Assembly (NCBI GenBank): GCA_028282645.1
Contig: JANQHM010000036.1
Location: 1-37,230 of the forward strand
From: Candidatus Gastranaerophilales bacterium
GTDB lineage: Bacteria > Cyanobacteriota > Vampirovibrionia > Gastranaerophilales > JANQFW01
Direction of reading: 5' to 3'
Length of the DNA stretch: 37,230 nucleotides
Below the pieces are notes generated by a model. It did no database searches. It was given only the letters and a program-made list of their open reading frames with translations, and had not been told where the DNA came from. A program made the position numbers and the translations under genes. Shown here in pieces: positions 37,077 to 37,230 of this stretch (positions within the stretch are counted from its first letter, which is position 1; every line of letters starts with the position of its first letter).

Positions 37077-37230
37077 AAATGGGTATTTTATTATGAGGGA
37101 CATAAAATTACAGGAATATAAAGATCCGGTGGACTTTTTTCATTAAGCAATGTTACAAAATTAGCATTTTTACATTCAAAGAGCCTGCGAAAAATTTAAA
37201 AACATGTTATGATATATATTAAAGATATAA
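37077..37230 (+). repeat. 154-bp repeat, copy A; inverted relative to 425-578, may continue past the window end
   Basis: Ungapped alignment to the reverse complement of 425-578, 12 mismatches. Confidence 0.93.

Noticed and set aside
1-37230. Search for tRNA, rRNA and CRISPR arrays
   Set aside because: No cloverleaf with GGTTCRA-type arm, no rRNA-like conserved blocks and no regularly spaced repeats seen by eye; covariance-model tools would be needed to confirm.

Overview
Low-GC bacterial chromosomal segment with densely packed genes on both strands. Gene content and protein style suggest a Melainabacteria/Gastranaerophilales-like lineage, which is an inference and not proven. Recognisable genes include ilvE, an MlaE-type permease, a MalK/UgpC-type ATPase, a TPR protein, a CxxCxxCC-cluster protein, glutamate-cysteine ligase, rsmA, ispE, bioA, manC, a KefB-type antiporter, M23 peptidase, trpC, HU, Fe/Mn-SOD, an M48 peptidase followed by a PspA-centred membrane-stress cluster (YbjN-like, PspA, DUF4178, DUF350, two tiny TM/Gly-Arg-Tyr proteins, membrane-anchored spermidine synthase), a voltage-gated K+ channel, a PAS sensor kinase, rsmI, a Fur-family regulator, a CgeB-like glycosyltransferase, a class I aminotransferase and a HEGGH putative metalloprotease. 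Most notable observations: (1) a 154-bp, ~92% identical inverted repeat at 425-578 and 37077-37230, carrying a conserved 17-aa micro-ORF with mostly synonymous differences; (2) three separate short dispersed repeat families, two with terminal inverted repeats; (3) a histidine kinase whose phosphoacceptor His is Asn; (4) a decayed metal-ABC permease fused to a signal-peptide/coiled-coil remnant beside Fur; (5) a group of lineage-specific proteins sharing an N-terminal F-[TS]-G-[KRN] motif, including tandem paralogues and the HEGGH protein; (6) paired tiny proteins in the PspA operon. No tRNA, rRNA or CRISPR array was seen.
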